From positions 22,252 to 86,251 of the forward strand of contig CAYMDH010000011.1 in the NCBI GenBank assembly GCA_964389205.1: 64,000 bases of DNA. The letters are read 5' to 3'. Source of the stretch: Leptobacterium sp964389205. GTDB lineage: Bacteria; Bacteroidota; Bacteroidia; Flavobacteriales; Flavobacteriaceae. The notes under the pieces are model-generated. The model saw only the letters and a program-made list of their open reading frames with translations, made no database searches and had not been told where the DNA came from. Below, piece after piece: positions 8,673 to 17,199 of the stretch. The first letter of the stretch is position 1; the number at the start of each line of letters is the position of its first letter. A program made the position numbers and the translations under genes.

Positions 8673-11600
8673 ATGGCATCAAACAAAAAATACTGGAAAA
8701 GTGTTGAGGAGCTAAATCCAAATAGCTCTATTGTTGAGACGCTGAAGCAGAATGAGTTTGTTGAAGATATTCCTGTAGATGAGTTTTTAGGGGATAAAGA
8801 GAACTTAGAAGAATCTTCGACTTCCAGACGCGACTTTCTTAAGTATGTTGGTTTTAGTACAGCAGCTGTAACATTAGCTGCATGTGAAGGACCAGTGGTG
8901 AAATCCATTCCTTATGTAGTGCAACCAGAACGAATTCGTCCAGGTGTTGCAGATTTTTATGCAACTACTATTGCAGATGGGTATGATTTTGCGAGTATTT
9001 TGGTAAAAACCAGAGAAGGTCGCCCAATTAAAATAGAAAATAATACAGATGCAAAATTTAAAGGGCATGCAAATGCTCGTGTTCAAGCTTCTGTTTTATC
9101 ATTATATGATAGTTTACGAATTCAAGGGCCAAAAAGAAATGGAGAAAACATTTCTTGGTCAACATTAGATGCGGCTGTAAAAAGTAAGTTAAATGAATTA
9201 AAAGGATCTTCAAAGAAGATTGTTTTGTTAACACAAACTTTTGCCAGTCCTTCTACAGCTAGATTGTTAGCAGCATTTAAAGAGAAATATGGCAATGTGG
9301 TGCATGTGCAGTATGATGCTATATCAGAAGATGCTGCATTAAATGCTTTTGAAGCTCAGTATGGAGTAAGAGCATTAGCAGATTATGATTTCTCTAAAGC
9401 AGAAGTAATTGTTTCTGTAGGTGCAGATTTCTTAGGAGATTGGCAAGGAGGTGGCTACAGTGGAGGATATTCTAAAGGAAGAGTTCCTTCGCATGGTAAA
9501 ATGTCTAGACATGTTCAATTTGAGTCAAATATGACATTGTCTGGAGCTAATGCAGACAAACGTATTGCATTAACACCTTCTGAACAAAAAATAGCATTGG
9601 CGAAGTTATACGGTTACATGAATGGCATTTCTGTTTCAGGAACTGTCTCTGAACAAGTAGATGCGGCTTTAAAAAGCGCAGCAAATCAACTTAAAAAAGC
9701 AGGGAGCAAAGGAGTTGTTGTAACTGGAATTCAAGACGAGCAAGCGCAAGGATTAGTATTAGAGATTAATAGAAGCTTGGGGAGTAATGTGATAGATGTC
9801 ACATCACCAAGAATGCTACGTCAAGGAAATACAAAAGCAGTACAGCAATTAGTTGCTGATATGAAAAATAATAAAGTAGGAGCTTTAATTACCAGTGGTG
9901 TTAATCCTGCTTACAGTTTGCCTAATGCTTCTGCGTTTAATGAAGCTTTAAAAAATGTGGAACTTTCAGTTGCTTTCTCAATGAAAGAAGATGAAACTTC
10001 TACGCAAATACAATATATTGCTGCAGCGCCTCATTATTTAGAATCTTGGGGAGACGCAGAAATGAAAAAAGGATATTTAAGTTTAATGCAACCTACCATC
10101 CGTCCGTTATTTGATACGAGACAATTTCAGGATGCATTGCTTGCATGGATAGATAGTGATAAAACATATTACGATTATATTAAAGAAACTTGGACAACTT
10201 CAGTAATTGAAGCTTCAAGCTGGAATCAAGTATTGCATGATGGCGCTTATGTCGCTACCATTGCAGAAGTTGAAGAAGAAGATTTAGTAACTGATGAAAT
10301 TGAAGAAACTGCACCAACATTTGTTATAGCAAGTGCTTTAAGGATTCTTAGTAATGCTTCTTCTAAAGGAATGGAACTTAGCTTATACCCAAAAACAGGT
10401 ATGGGAGATGGACAGCAGGCTAATAATCCATGGTTGCAAGAATTTCCAGATCCTATTACCAGAGTATCTTGGGATAACTATGTAACGGTTTCTGAAGCAG
10501 ATGCAACTGCATTAGGATTGAAAAATTGGAATGTAGCTAATGGAGGTTTAAATGGAAGTTATGCAAAAGTAACTGTAAATGGTACTTCTGTTAACTTGCC
10601 TGTAATCATCCAACCTGGTCAAGCGAAGGGCTCAATAGGAGCTTCTTTTGGTTATGGCAAAAGAGCAGGTATAAAATCTGAGATGCAAACAGGGACGAAT
10701 ACATACCCATTGTATCAAAACTTTGATACAGTTCAAGAAGTTACTATAGAGAAAATAGCTGGAGATCATGAATTTGCATGTGTTCAGTTGCATAATACTT
10801 TAATGGGTCGTGGAGATATTATTAAAGAAACAACCTTAGAGGTCTTTAATACTAAAAATCATCACGATTGGAATCCAGTTCCTGAGGTTTCAATAGATCA
10901 TAAAGAAGTTCCTGCTACTTCGGTAGACCTTTGGGATTCATTTGATCGTTCTATTGGGCATCATTTTAATCTTTCTATAGATTTGAATGCTTGTACTGGA
11001 TGTGGGGCATGTGTTATTGCATGTCATACAGAAAATAATGTGCCTGTAGTAGGTAAAGCAGAAGTTAGAAAATCAAGAGATATGCATTGGTTGCGTATCG
11101 ATAGATATTATTCTTCAGAAGAAACTTTTGAAGGAGATAATGAGAAAAAAGAAAACTTAAGTGGTTTGTTTGGTGAAAATGGATCTCTTGGAGGTTTTGG
11201 TCAAATGGAAGCCCCGTCAGATAACCCTCAAGTGGCTTTTCAACCAGTGATGTGTCAGCATTGTAACCACGCACCTTGTGAAACAGTATGTCCAGTGGCT
11301 GCTACTTCACATGGTCGTCAAGGACAAAATCAAATGGCATATAACCGTTGTGTAGGTACACGTTATTGTGCAAATAACTGTCCTTACAAAGTAAGACGAT
11401 TTAACTGGTTCTTATATAATAATAATGACGAGTTCGATTATCATATGAATGATGACTTAGGAAAAATGGTTATCAATCCAGATGTAAATGTTCGTTCTCG
11501 TGGTGTTATGGAAAAATGTTCTATGTGTATTCAAAAAACACAAAAAACAATCCTAGATGCCAAACGTGACGGAAGAGAAGTGAAAGATGGAGAATTCCAA

Positions 11601-11777
11601 ACAGCATGTTCTGCAGCTTGTGGAGACGGTGCAATGGTATTTGGTGATGTAAATGATTCACATAGTAAGGTTGCAGCATTAAAAGAAGATAATAGAATGT
11701 ATCATCTTTTAGAACATGTAGGAACACAACCTAATGTATTCTATCATGTGAAAGTTAGAAATACAGAAGAAGCTTAA
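8673..11777 (+). CDS. actB: Alternative complex III subunit B, molybdopterin-like/iron-sulfur protein
   Basis: 1034 residues. A twin-arginine motif RRDFLK starts at residue 52 and is followed by a lipobox LAAC (Cys71), so it is exported folded and probably lipid-anchored. The middle resembles the molybdopterin oxidoreductase fold, which in ActB carries no molybdenum cofactor. The C-terminal ferredoxin-like part binds several Fe-S clusters: CTGCGACVIAC near 774, CQHCNHAPCETVCP near 861, CVGTRYCANNCP near 893 and CSMC near 949 with a later CSAAC. It carries electrons from quinol oxidised near ActC to the ActA haems. A 51-residue stretch precedes the twin arginines, longer than usual for Tat signals. 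Confidence 0.95.
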   Translation: MASNKKYWKSVEELNPNSSIVETLKQNEFVEDIPVDEFLGDKENLEESSTSRRDFLKYVGFSTAAVTLAACEGPVVKSIPYVVQPERIRPGVADFYATTIADGYDFASILVKTREGRPIKIENNTDAKFKGHANARVQASVLSLYDSLRIQGPKRNGENISWSTLDAAVKSKLNELKGSSKKIVLLTQTFASPSTARLLAAFKEKYGNVVHVQYDAISEDAALNAFEAQYGVRALADYDFSKAEVIVSVGADFLGDWQGGGYSGGYSKGRVPSHGKMSRHVQFESNMTLSGANADKRIALTPSEQKIALAKLYGYMNGISVSGTVSEQVDAALKSAANQLKKAGSKGVVVTGIQDEQAQGLVLEINRSLGSNVIDVTSPRMLRQGNTKAVQQLVADMKNNKVGALITSGVNPAYSLPNASAFNEALKNVELSVAFSMKEDETSTQIQYIAAAPHYLESWGDAEMKKGYLSLMQPTIRPLFDTRQFQDALLAWIDSDKTYYDYIKETWTTSVIEASSWNQVLHDGAYVATIAEVEEEDLVTDEIEETAPTFVIASALRILSNASSKGMELSLYPKTGMGDGQQANNPWLQEFPDPITRVSWDNYVTVSEADATALGLKNWNVANGGLNGSYAKVTVNGTSVNLPVIIQPGQAKGSIGASFGYGKRAGIKSEMQTGTNTYPLYQNFDTVQEVTIEKIAGDHEFACVQLHNTLMGRGDIIKETTLEVFNTKNHHDWNPVPEVSIDHKEVPATSVDLWDSFDRSIGHHFNLSIDLNACTGCGACVIACHTENNVPVVGKAEVRKSRDMHWLRIDRYYSSEETFEGDNEKKENLSGLFGENGSLGGFGQMEAPSDNPQVAFQPVMCQHCNHAPCETVCPVAATSHGRQGQNQMAYNRCVGTRYCANNCPYKVRRFNWFLYNNNDEFDYHMNDDLGKMVINPDVNVRSRGVMEKCSMCIQKTQKTILDAKRDGREVKDGEFQTACSAACGDGAMVFGDVNDSHSKVAALKEDNRMYHLLEHVGTQPNVFYHVKVRNTEEA

Positions 11778-11813
11778 AAAAATAAAATAATACAGAAACA
11801 ATTATAAACGATT

Positions 11814-13535
11814 ATGGCGTCGCATTACGAAGCACCAATACGTAGACCCTTAGTTACCGGTGATAAAACTTATCACGATGTAACTGTTGATATTGCCGCA
11901 CCTGTAGAAGGTAGAGCTAACAAACAATGGTGGATTGTTTTTTCCATAGCATTGATAGCTTTCCTTTGGGGTATAGGTTGTATCATTTATACAATTTCAA
12001 CAGGTATTGGTACTTGGGGACTAAACAAAACAGTAGGTTGGGCATGGGATATTACTAACTTTGTTTGGTGGGTAGGTATCGGGCATGCAGGAACACTTAT
12101 TTCAGCTGTACTTTTATTATTCCGTCAAAAATGGAGAATGGCAATTAACCGTTCTGCAGAAGCAATGACAATATTCTCAGTAGTTCAGGCAGGACTTTTT
12201 CCAATTATTCATATGGGACGTCCTTGGTTGGCATATTGGGTTTTACCTATACCAAATCAATTTGGATCATTATGGGTAAACTTTAATTCTCCTTTGCTTT
12301 GGGATGTATTTGCAATTTCAACGTATTTATCTGTTTCATTAGTATTCTGGTGGACAGGTTTATTGCCTGACTTTGCAATGATCAGAGATAGAGCAATTAA
12401 ACCATTCCAAAAGAAAATTTATAGCATATTGAGTTTTGGTTGGACAGGTAGAGCTAAAGATTGGCAACGTTTTGAAGAAGTATCTTTAGTGCTTGCAGGA
12501 TTAGCAACACCATTGGTACTTTCAGTACATACCATTGTATCTTTTGACTTTGCTACTTCAGTAATTCCTGGATGGCATACAACGATTTTTCCTCCTTACT
12601 TTGTAGCAGGGGCAATCTTCTCTGGTTTTGCGATGGTAAATACGCTTCTAATCATTATGCGTAAAGTTTGTCATCTTGAAAATTATATTACAGTACAACA
12701 TATAGAACTAATGAACATTGTAATCATGATTACAGGGTCTATAGTGGGTTGTGCTTATATAACAGAATTAGTAATTGCATGGTACTCTGGAGTAGAATAC
12801 GAACAGTATGCTTTCTTGAACAGAGCGACAGGACCTTATTGGTGGGCATACTGGTCAATGATGACTTGTAATGTTATTACACCACAAGTAATGTGGTTTA
12901 AAAAGATTCGTACAAGTATCATGGCATCATTTATTATTTCAATTATAGTAAATATTGGAATGTGGTTTGAACGTTTTGTAATTATTGTTACATCGTTGCA
13001 TAGAGATTATTTACCATCATCATGGACAATGTTCTCGCCAACATTTGTAGATATTGGAATCTTTATAGGTACTATAGGTTTCTTTTTTGTACTCTTCTTA
13101 TTATATGCAAGAACTTTCCCGGTAATTGCACAAGCAGAGGTAAAAACTATTTTGAAATCATCTGGAGATAGATATAAGAAATTAAGAGATGCTGGAAAAC
13201 CATTATATGAAAAAGCAATAGGTAAAAATGTTGTAAAAACTAAAGAGGCACCAGCTACTAAAGATCAAGATGCTACAGAAAAAACAAACGAACTTCTAGG
13301 AAGTTTAGGTACTTTTGATGCAGCAACTCAAACAGCTGATAAACTTCAAAAAGTAAATGGTATTGGACCAGTAATGGAAAAGACATTGAATCAAATAGGT
13401 ATATTTACTTTTGATCAGGTGAGTAAAATGACAGCTAAAGAATACGATCTTTTAGACCAAATTACAGGTTCATTTCCTGGTAGAGCACAACGAGATGATT
13501 GGGCTGGACAGGCTGAAAAATTAAAAAATAATTAA
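11814..13535 (+). CDS. actC: Alternative complex III subunit C (NrfD-like) with C-terminal HhH-like tail
   Basis: 573 residues. The first 450 or so form an NrfD/PsrC-type membrane protein with about ten hydrophobic helices (for example WWIVFSIALIAFLWGIGCI and WVGIGHAGTLISAVLLLF) and the conserved HMGRPWLAYW motif. This subunit holds the quinol-oxidising site of ACIII. After a charged linker (about 440-505), residues about 510-573 read KLQKVNGIGPVMEKTLNQIGI, FTFDQVSKMTAKEYDLL. The GIGP core fits a helix-hairpin-helix fold like those on some ribosomal L21 proteins of this phylum. Such a tail on a membrane respiratory subunit is unexpected. actD follows after three bases. Confidence 0.93.
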   Translation: MASHYEAPIRRPLVTGDKTYHDVTVDIAAPVEGRANKQWWIVFSIALIAFLWGIGCIIYTISTGIGTWGLNKTVGWAWDITNFVWWVGIGHAGTLISAVLLLFRQKWRMAINRSAEAMTIFSVVQAGLFPIIHMGRPWLAYWVLPIPNQFGSLWVNFNSPLLWDVFAISTYLSVSLVFWWTGLLPDFAMIRDRAIKPFQKKIYSILSFGWTGRAKDWQRFEEVSLVLAGLATPLVLSVHTIVSFDFATSVIPGWHTTIFPPYFVAGAIFSGFAMVNTLLIIMRKVCHLENYITVQHIELMNIVIMITGSIVGCAYITELVIAWYSGVEYEQYAFLNRATGPYWWAYWSMMTCNVITPQVMWFKKIRTSIMASFIISIIVNIGMWFERFVIIVTSLHRDYLPSSWTMFSPTFVDIGIFIGTIGFFFVLFLLYARTFPVIAQAEVKTILKSSGDRYKKLRDAGKPLYEKAIGKNVVKTKEAPATKDQDATEKTNELLGSLGTFDAATQTADKLQKVNGIGPVMEKTLNQIGIFTFDQVSKMTAKEYDLLDQITGSFPGRAQRDDWAGQAEKLKNN

Positions 13536-13538
13536 TGT

Positions 13539-14063
13539 ATGAGCACTAAAGTTGTACAAGCATTATATAATGATGATGACATTTTAATGGATGCAGTTAA
13601 GAAAGTGAAAGCTGCACATCATCATATAGAAGAAGTTTACTGTCCATTTCCAGTACATGGTCTAGACAAAGCTATGGGATTAGCACCTACAAGAATAGCA
13701 ATTACGTCTTTTATGTATGGATTATTAGGACTATCTGTAGCAATTACGATGATGAATTTCATTATGATTCAAGATTGGCCTCAAGACATTGGAGGAAAGC
13801 CTAGTTTTAGTTATATAACTAACCTCCCTGCTTTTGTGCCAATTATGTTTGAGATGACTGTATTTTTTGCAGCGCATTTAATGGTAATTACTTTTTATAT
13901 GAGAAGTAAATTATGGCCTTTTAAGAAAGCAGAGAATCCAGATGTAAGAACAACAGACGATCATTTTTTAATGGAAGTAGCTGTTCATGGTAATGAAAAA
14001 GAGGTAAAAGCATTACTAGAAGAAACAGGAGCCTTAGAAATCAATATTTCAGAAAAGCATTAA
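13539..14063 (+). CDS. actD: Alternative complex III subunit D (DUF3341)
   Basis: 174 residues. The N-terminal soluble part (ALYNDDDILMDAVKKVKAA, then VYCPFPVHGLDKAMGL) and two membrane helices (about 57-77 and 100-122) match DUF3341, the ActD family. ActD is a small membrane subunit packing against ActC; its direct role in electron transfer is thought to be structural. It sits three bases after actC and eight bases before actE, so it is clearly part of the same transcript. Confidence 0.92.
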   Translation: MSTKVVQALYNDDDILMDAVKKVKAAHHHIEEVYCPFPVHGLDKAMGLAPTRIAITSFMYGLLGLSVAITMMNFIMIQDWPQDIGGKPSFSYITNLPAFVPIMFEMTVFFAAHLMVITFYMRSKLWPFKKAENPDVRTTDDHFLMEVAVHGNEKEVKALLEETGALEINISEKH

Positions 14064-14071
14064 TAATAGAT

Positions 14072-14629
14072 ATGAAAAGCTTTATTAACATAGGAATTGC
14101 ATTAGGAGCAGCAATGCTATTGACTTCTTGTTTTAACAAGTCAAAACCTAATTATCAATTTTTTCCAAATATGTATGAATCTGTAGGATATGAAACCTAT
14201 TCAGAATCTAATGCATTTGCCAATGGGGTAGAAGCGCAAACACCTCCTGAGAATACAATTAAAAGAGGATGGATGCCATTTACTTATGAAAATACTTTAG
14301 ACGGTAAGGCGGCTGCATATGAAAATTTAAAAACTCCATTAGATTCTTTAAATATTGAAGAAGATTTAGCTACCGGAAAAGCATTGTATGATATTTATTG
14401 TGGTGTATGCCATGGAAAAAAAGGTGATGGAAAAGGAATATTGGTAGATAGAGAAAAAATATTAGGAGTACCTAGTTACAAAGATAGAGATATTACTGAG
14501 GGTAGTATATACCATGTAATTTATTACGGTTTAAACTCTATGGGATCTTATGCGGCTCAACTTAATGAAGAAGAACGTTGGCAAGTAACAGCATATGTTG
14601 AAAAACTAAGAGGCGATTTATTAAAATAA
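14072..14629 (+). CDS. actE: Alternative complex III subunit E, monohaem cytochrome c lipoprotein
   Basis: 185 residues. The signal peptide ends in LTSC (lipidated Cys at about 20). One cytochrome c domain has the haem motif CGVCHGKKGDGKG near residue 111 and a methionine in the LNSMGSYAAQL region that is a likely axial ligand. ActE is the peripheral monohaem subunit that can relay electrons from ActA to the terminal oxidase. It lies between actD and actF with short spacers. The sequence is complete and ordinary for the family. Confidence 0.93.
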   Translation: MKSFINIGIALGAAMLLTSCFNKSKPNYQFFPNMYESVGYETYSESNAFANGVEAQTPPENTIKRGWMPFTYENTLDGKAAAYENLKTPLDSLNIEEDLATGKALYDIYCGVCHGKKGDGKGILVDREKILGVPSYKDRDITEGSIYHVIYYGLNSMGSYAAQLNEEERWQVTAYVEKLRGDLLK

Positions 14630-14648
14630 TAAGAGATAGAATCAGGAT

Positions 14649-16022
14649 ATGTATACGTTTTCAAATAGATTAAGAATGGCAGCTTTCATTTTAATGGGAG
14701 TAGGTCTTCTTGGATTATTATACGGTTTTTGGTCTGCACCTTCTACTGTTGAAGAAGCAAAAGAGATAATAGCAAGCGCACATCACGATGATGGCCATGG
14801 AGGTGGAGATGCAGTGAAAGAAAACCACGATGCACCAGCACATGGAAATGAACATGGTGGTAAAGAAACCAAAGAAAATCATGGAGAAACAGCTTCTCAT
14901 GATGGAGGCGGAGGTCATGATGATGATCATGCTTTATTGAGCAAATTGCAAAATAAACCATGGGCAGCACTTTATGTAGCCGCGTTTTTCTTTATGATGA
15001 TATCCTTAGGGGTTTTAGCTTTTTATGCAATTCAACGTGCAGCACAAGCAGGTTGGTCACCAGTACTCTTTAGAGTAATGGAAGGTATTACTGCTTATTT
15101 ATTACCAGGAGTATTAATTGTATTTCTTATCCTAGTTTTATCTGGATTGCATTTAAATCATTTATTTGTATGGATGGATCCAGAAGTAGTAGCTCATGAT
15201 AAGTTAATTCAAGGAAAATCATCTTATTTGAATGTGCCTTTCTTTTTAATTAGAGCAGTGTTTTACATAGGAGGATGGGTTGCTTATAGACATTTTTCAA
15301 GAAAATTTTCAATTGCTCAAGATACGGCAGCAGACAACAGTTATTTTAAAAAGAATTTCAGAATATCTGCAGCATTCTTAGTATTCTATTTAATTACAGA
15401 ATCTATGATGTCTTGGGATTGGATTATGAGTATAGACCCTCATTGGTTTAGTACATTGTTCGGATGGTATGTTTTTGCCAGTATGTTTGTTTCTGGTATC
15501 ACAGTAATAGCTTTAATAACAATTTACTTAAAATCAAAAGGATACTTAGAAGATGTAAATGATAGTCACATTCATGATTTGGCTAAGTTTATGTTTGCGA
15601 TTAGTATTTTCTGGACCTATTTATGGTTCTCACAATTTATGCTTATTTGGTATGCAGATATTCCTGAAGAAGTTACCTATTATGTATGGAGGTTTCAAGA
15701 GTATAAAATACCATTCTTAGGAATGTTAGTAATGAATTTTGCTTTCCCAATATTAATACTGATGAATAGTGATTACAAACGTGTTAATTGGTTCGTAGTA
15801 ATGGCAGGTATTGTTATTTTATTAGGTCATTACGTAGATATATTTAATATGGTAATGCCAGGAACAGTAGGAGAGCATTGGTTTATTGGTATTGCAGAAA
15901 TCGGAGGGATTTTATTCTTTTTAGGATTGTTTATTTATGTAGTGTTTACAGCACTTACAAAAGCACCTTTATTAGCAAAAAGAAACCCATTTATTGAAGA
16001 AAGTAAACACTTTCATTATTAA
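14649..16022 (+). CDS. actF: Alternative complex III subunit F with His-rich loop
   Basis: 457 residues, about ten membrane helices, of the NrfD-related ActF family (quinol:cytochrome c oxidoreductase membrane subunit). Conserved segments include MSWDWIMSIDPHWFSTLFGWYVFASMF and FSQFMLIWYADIPEE. Between the first and second helices (about 40-97) lies a loop very rich in His, Asp, Glu and Gly (ASAHHDDGHGGGD, APAHGNEHGG, GGGGHDDDH). The loop looks able to bind metal ions, but nothing shows that it does. It is encoded 19 bases after actE and 30 bases before coxB. Confidence 0.92.
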   Translation: MYTFSNRLRMAAFILMGVGLLGLLYGFWSAPSTVEEAKEIIASAHHDDGHGGGDAVKENHDAPAHGNEHGGKETKENHGETASHDGGGGHDDDHALLSKLQNKPWAALYVAAFFFMMISLGVLAFYAIQRAAQAGWSPVLFRVMEGITAYLLPGVLIVFLILVLSGLHLNHLFVWMDPEVVAHDKLIQGKSSYLNVPFFLIRAVFYIGGWVAYRHFSRKFSIAQDTAADNSYFKKNFRISAAFLVFYLITESMMSWDWIMSIDPHWFSTLFGWYVFASMFVSGITVIALITIYLKSKGYLEDVNDSHIHDLAKFMFAISIFWTYLWFSQFMLIWYADIPEEVTYYVWRFQEYKIPFLGMLVMNFAFPILILMNSDYKRVNWFVVMAGIVILLGHYVDIFNMVMPGTVGEHWFIGIAEIGGILFFLGLFIYVVFTALTKAPLLAKRNPFIEESKHFHY

Positions 16023-16052
16023 TTAAATATTAAAAAGTAAACAGAATAAATA

Positions 16053-17156
16053 ATGACTGCTTTTTTAACAATTATAGTTCTAGTACTTGTAGGTATAGCT
16101 ATCTGGCAGATGACCAAAATTTTTGAGTTGTCTCAAATTAGAAGTGAAAAATCTCAAGTTGCAAATGATAGTGATAATAAATTGAATGGATATTTAATGT
16201 TCGCATTTTTAATATTCATTTACCTACTTACTATTTATTCTTTTTGGAAATGGGGAGATTTCCCTCTAAGAAACCCAGCTTCAGAGCATGGTGTACAAGT
16301 AGACGAATTGATGTATTGGTCAATGGTGCTTATTTTCGTAGTGCAGATTATTACACAAGCTTTACTTCATTATTTCGCTTTTAAATACAGAGGCGAAAAA
16401 GGAAAAAAAGCAGTATTTTTTGCAGACAATGATAAATTAGAATTTATCTGGACTGTTATCCCTGTTATAGTTTTGGCAGGCCTTATTACTTATGGGTTAA
16501 TAACATGGACAGAGATTACAGATATCAATGATGAAGATGATCCTTTAGTTATTGAATTATATGCACAGCAGTTTAACTGGAAAGCACGATACGGAGGAGA
16601 TGATAATGTATTAGGAAAAGCAAATGTACGTTTCTTACAAGATTATGATGGACGTAATGTTATAGGGATAGATGATTCAGATTCTTACGGTAGAGATGAT
16701 GTAGTATCTACAACAGAAATTCATTTACCTGTAGGAAGAAAAATTAACTTTAAAATGCGTTCGCAAGATGTATTACATTCTGCTTATATGCCGCATTTTA
16801 GAGCACAAATGAATTGTGTGCCAGGGATGATTACACAATTTTCGTTTGTACCTACAATTACAACTAAAGAAATGAGGTTGGAACCTAATATTGTAGATAA
16901 AGTGCTTAGAACGAATAGAATTCGTGCCGCTAAAAATGAAAAGATTAAGAAAAAGAATATTTCATTAGCAGCAAATGGAGAACCAACAGAAGAATTGTTA
17001 GATCCATGGGAGTTTGATTATATTTTGCTATGTAATAAGATTTGTGGTAAATCACATTACAATATGCAAATGAAAATCATAGTTGAAACAGAAGAAGAGT
17101 TCAATAAATGGATGGCAGAGCAGCAAACATTTGGAAAAATGATTGCTTCAGAATAA
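16053..17156 (+). CDS. coxB: Cytochrome c oxidase subunit II, CuA-containing
   Basis: 367 residues with an N-terminal anchor, two further membrane helices (about 45-65 and 88-108, plus one near 130-150) and a periplasmic cupredoxin domain. The CuA ligands are present: His242 (HSAYMPHF), then Cys327, Cys331, His335 and Met338 in CNKICGKSHYNM. The protein accepts electrons at CuA and passes them to subunit I. The 85 residues between His242 and Cys327 exceed the roughly 35 of canonical subunit II, so about 50 Lys/Asn-rich residues are inserted next to the copper loop. It lies between actF and coxA in one operon. Confidence 0.94.
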   Translation: MTAFLTIIVLVLVGIAIWQMTKIFELSQIRSEKSQVANDSDNKLNGYLMFAFLIFIYLLTIYSFWKWGDFPLRNPASEHGVQVDELMYWSMVLIFVVQIITQALLHYFAFKYRGEKGKKAVFFADNDKLEFIWTVIPVIVLAGLITYGLITWTEITDINDEDDPLVIELYAQQFNWKARYGGDDNVLGKANVRFLQDYDGRNVIGIDDSDSYGRDDVVSTTEIHLPVGRKINFKMRSQDVLHSAYMPHFRAQMNCVPGMITQFSFVPTITTKEMRLEPNIVDKVLRTNRIRAAKNEKIKKKNISLAANGEPTEELLDPWEFDYILLCNKICGKSHYNMQMKIIVETEEEFNKWMAEQQTFGKMIASE

Positions 17157-17199
17157 AAAAATAGATAACAACACAAAAGAATTAACTTAGATATAGATT

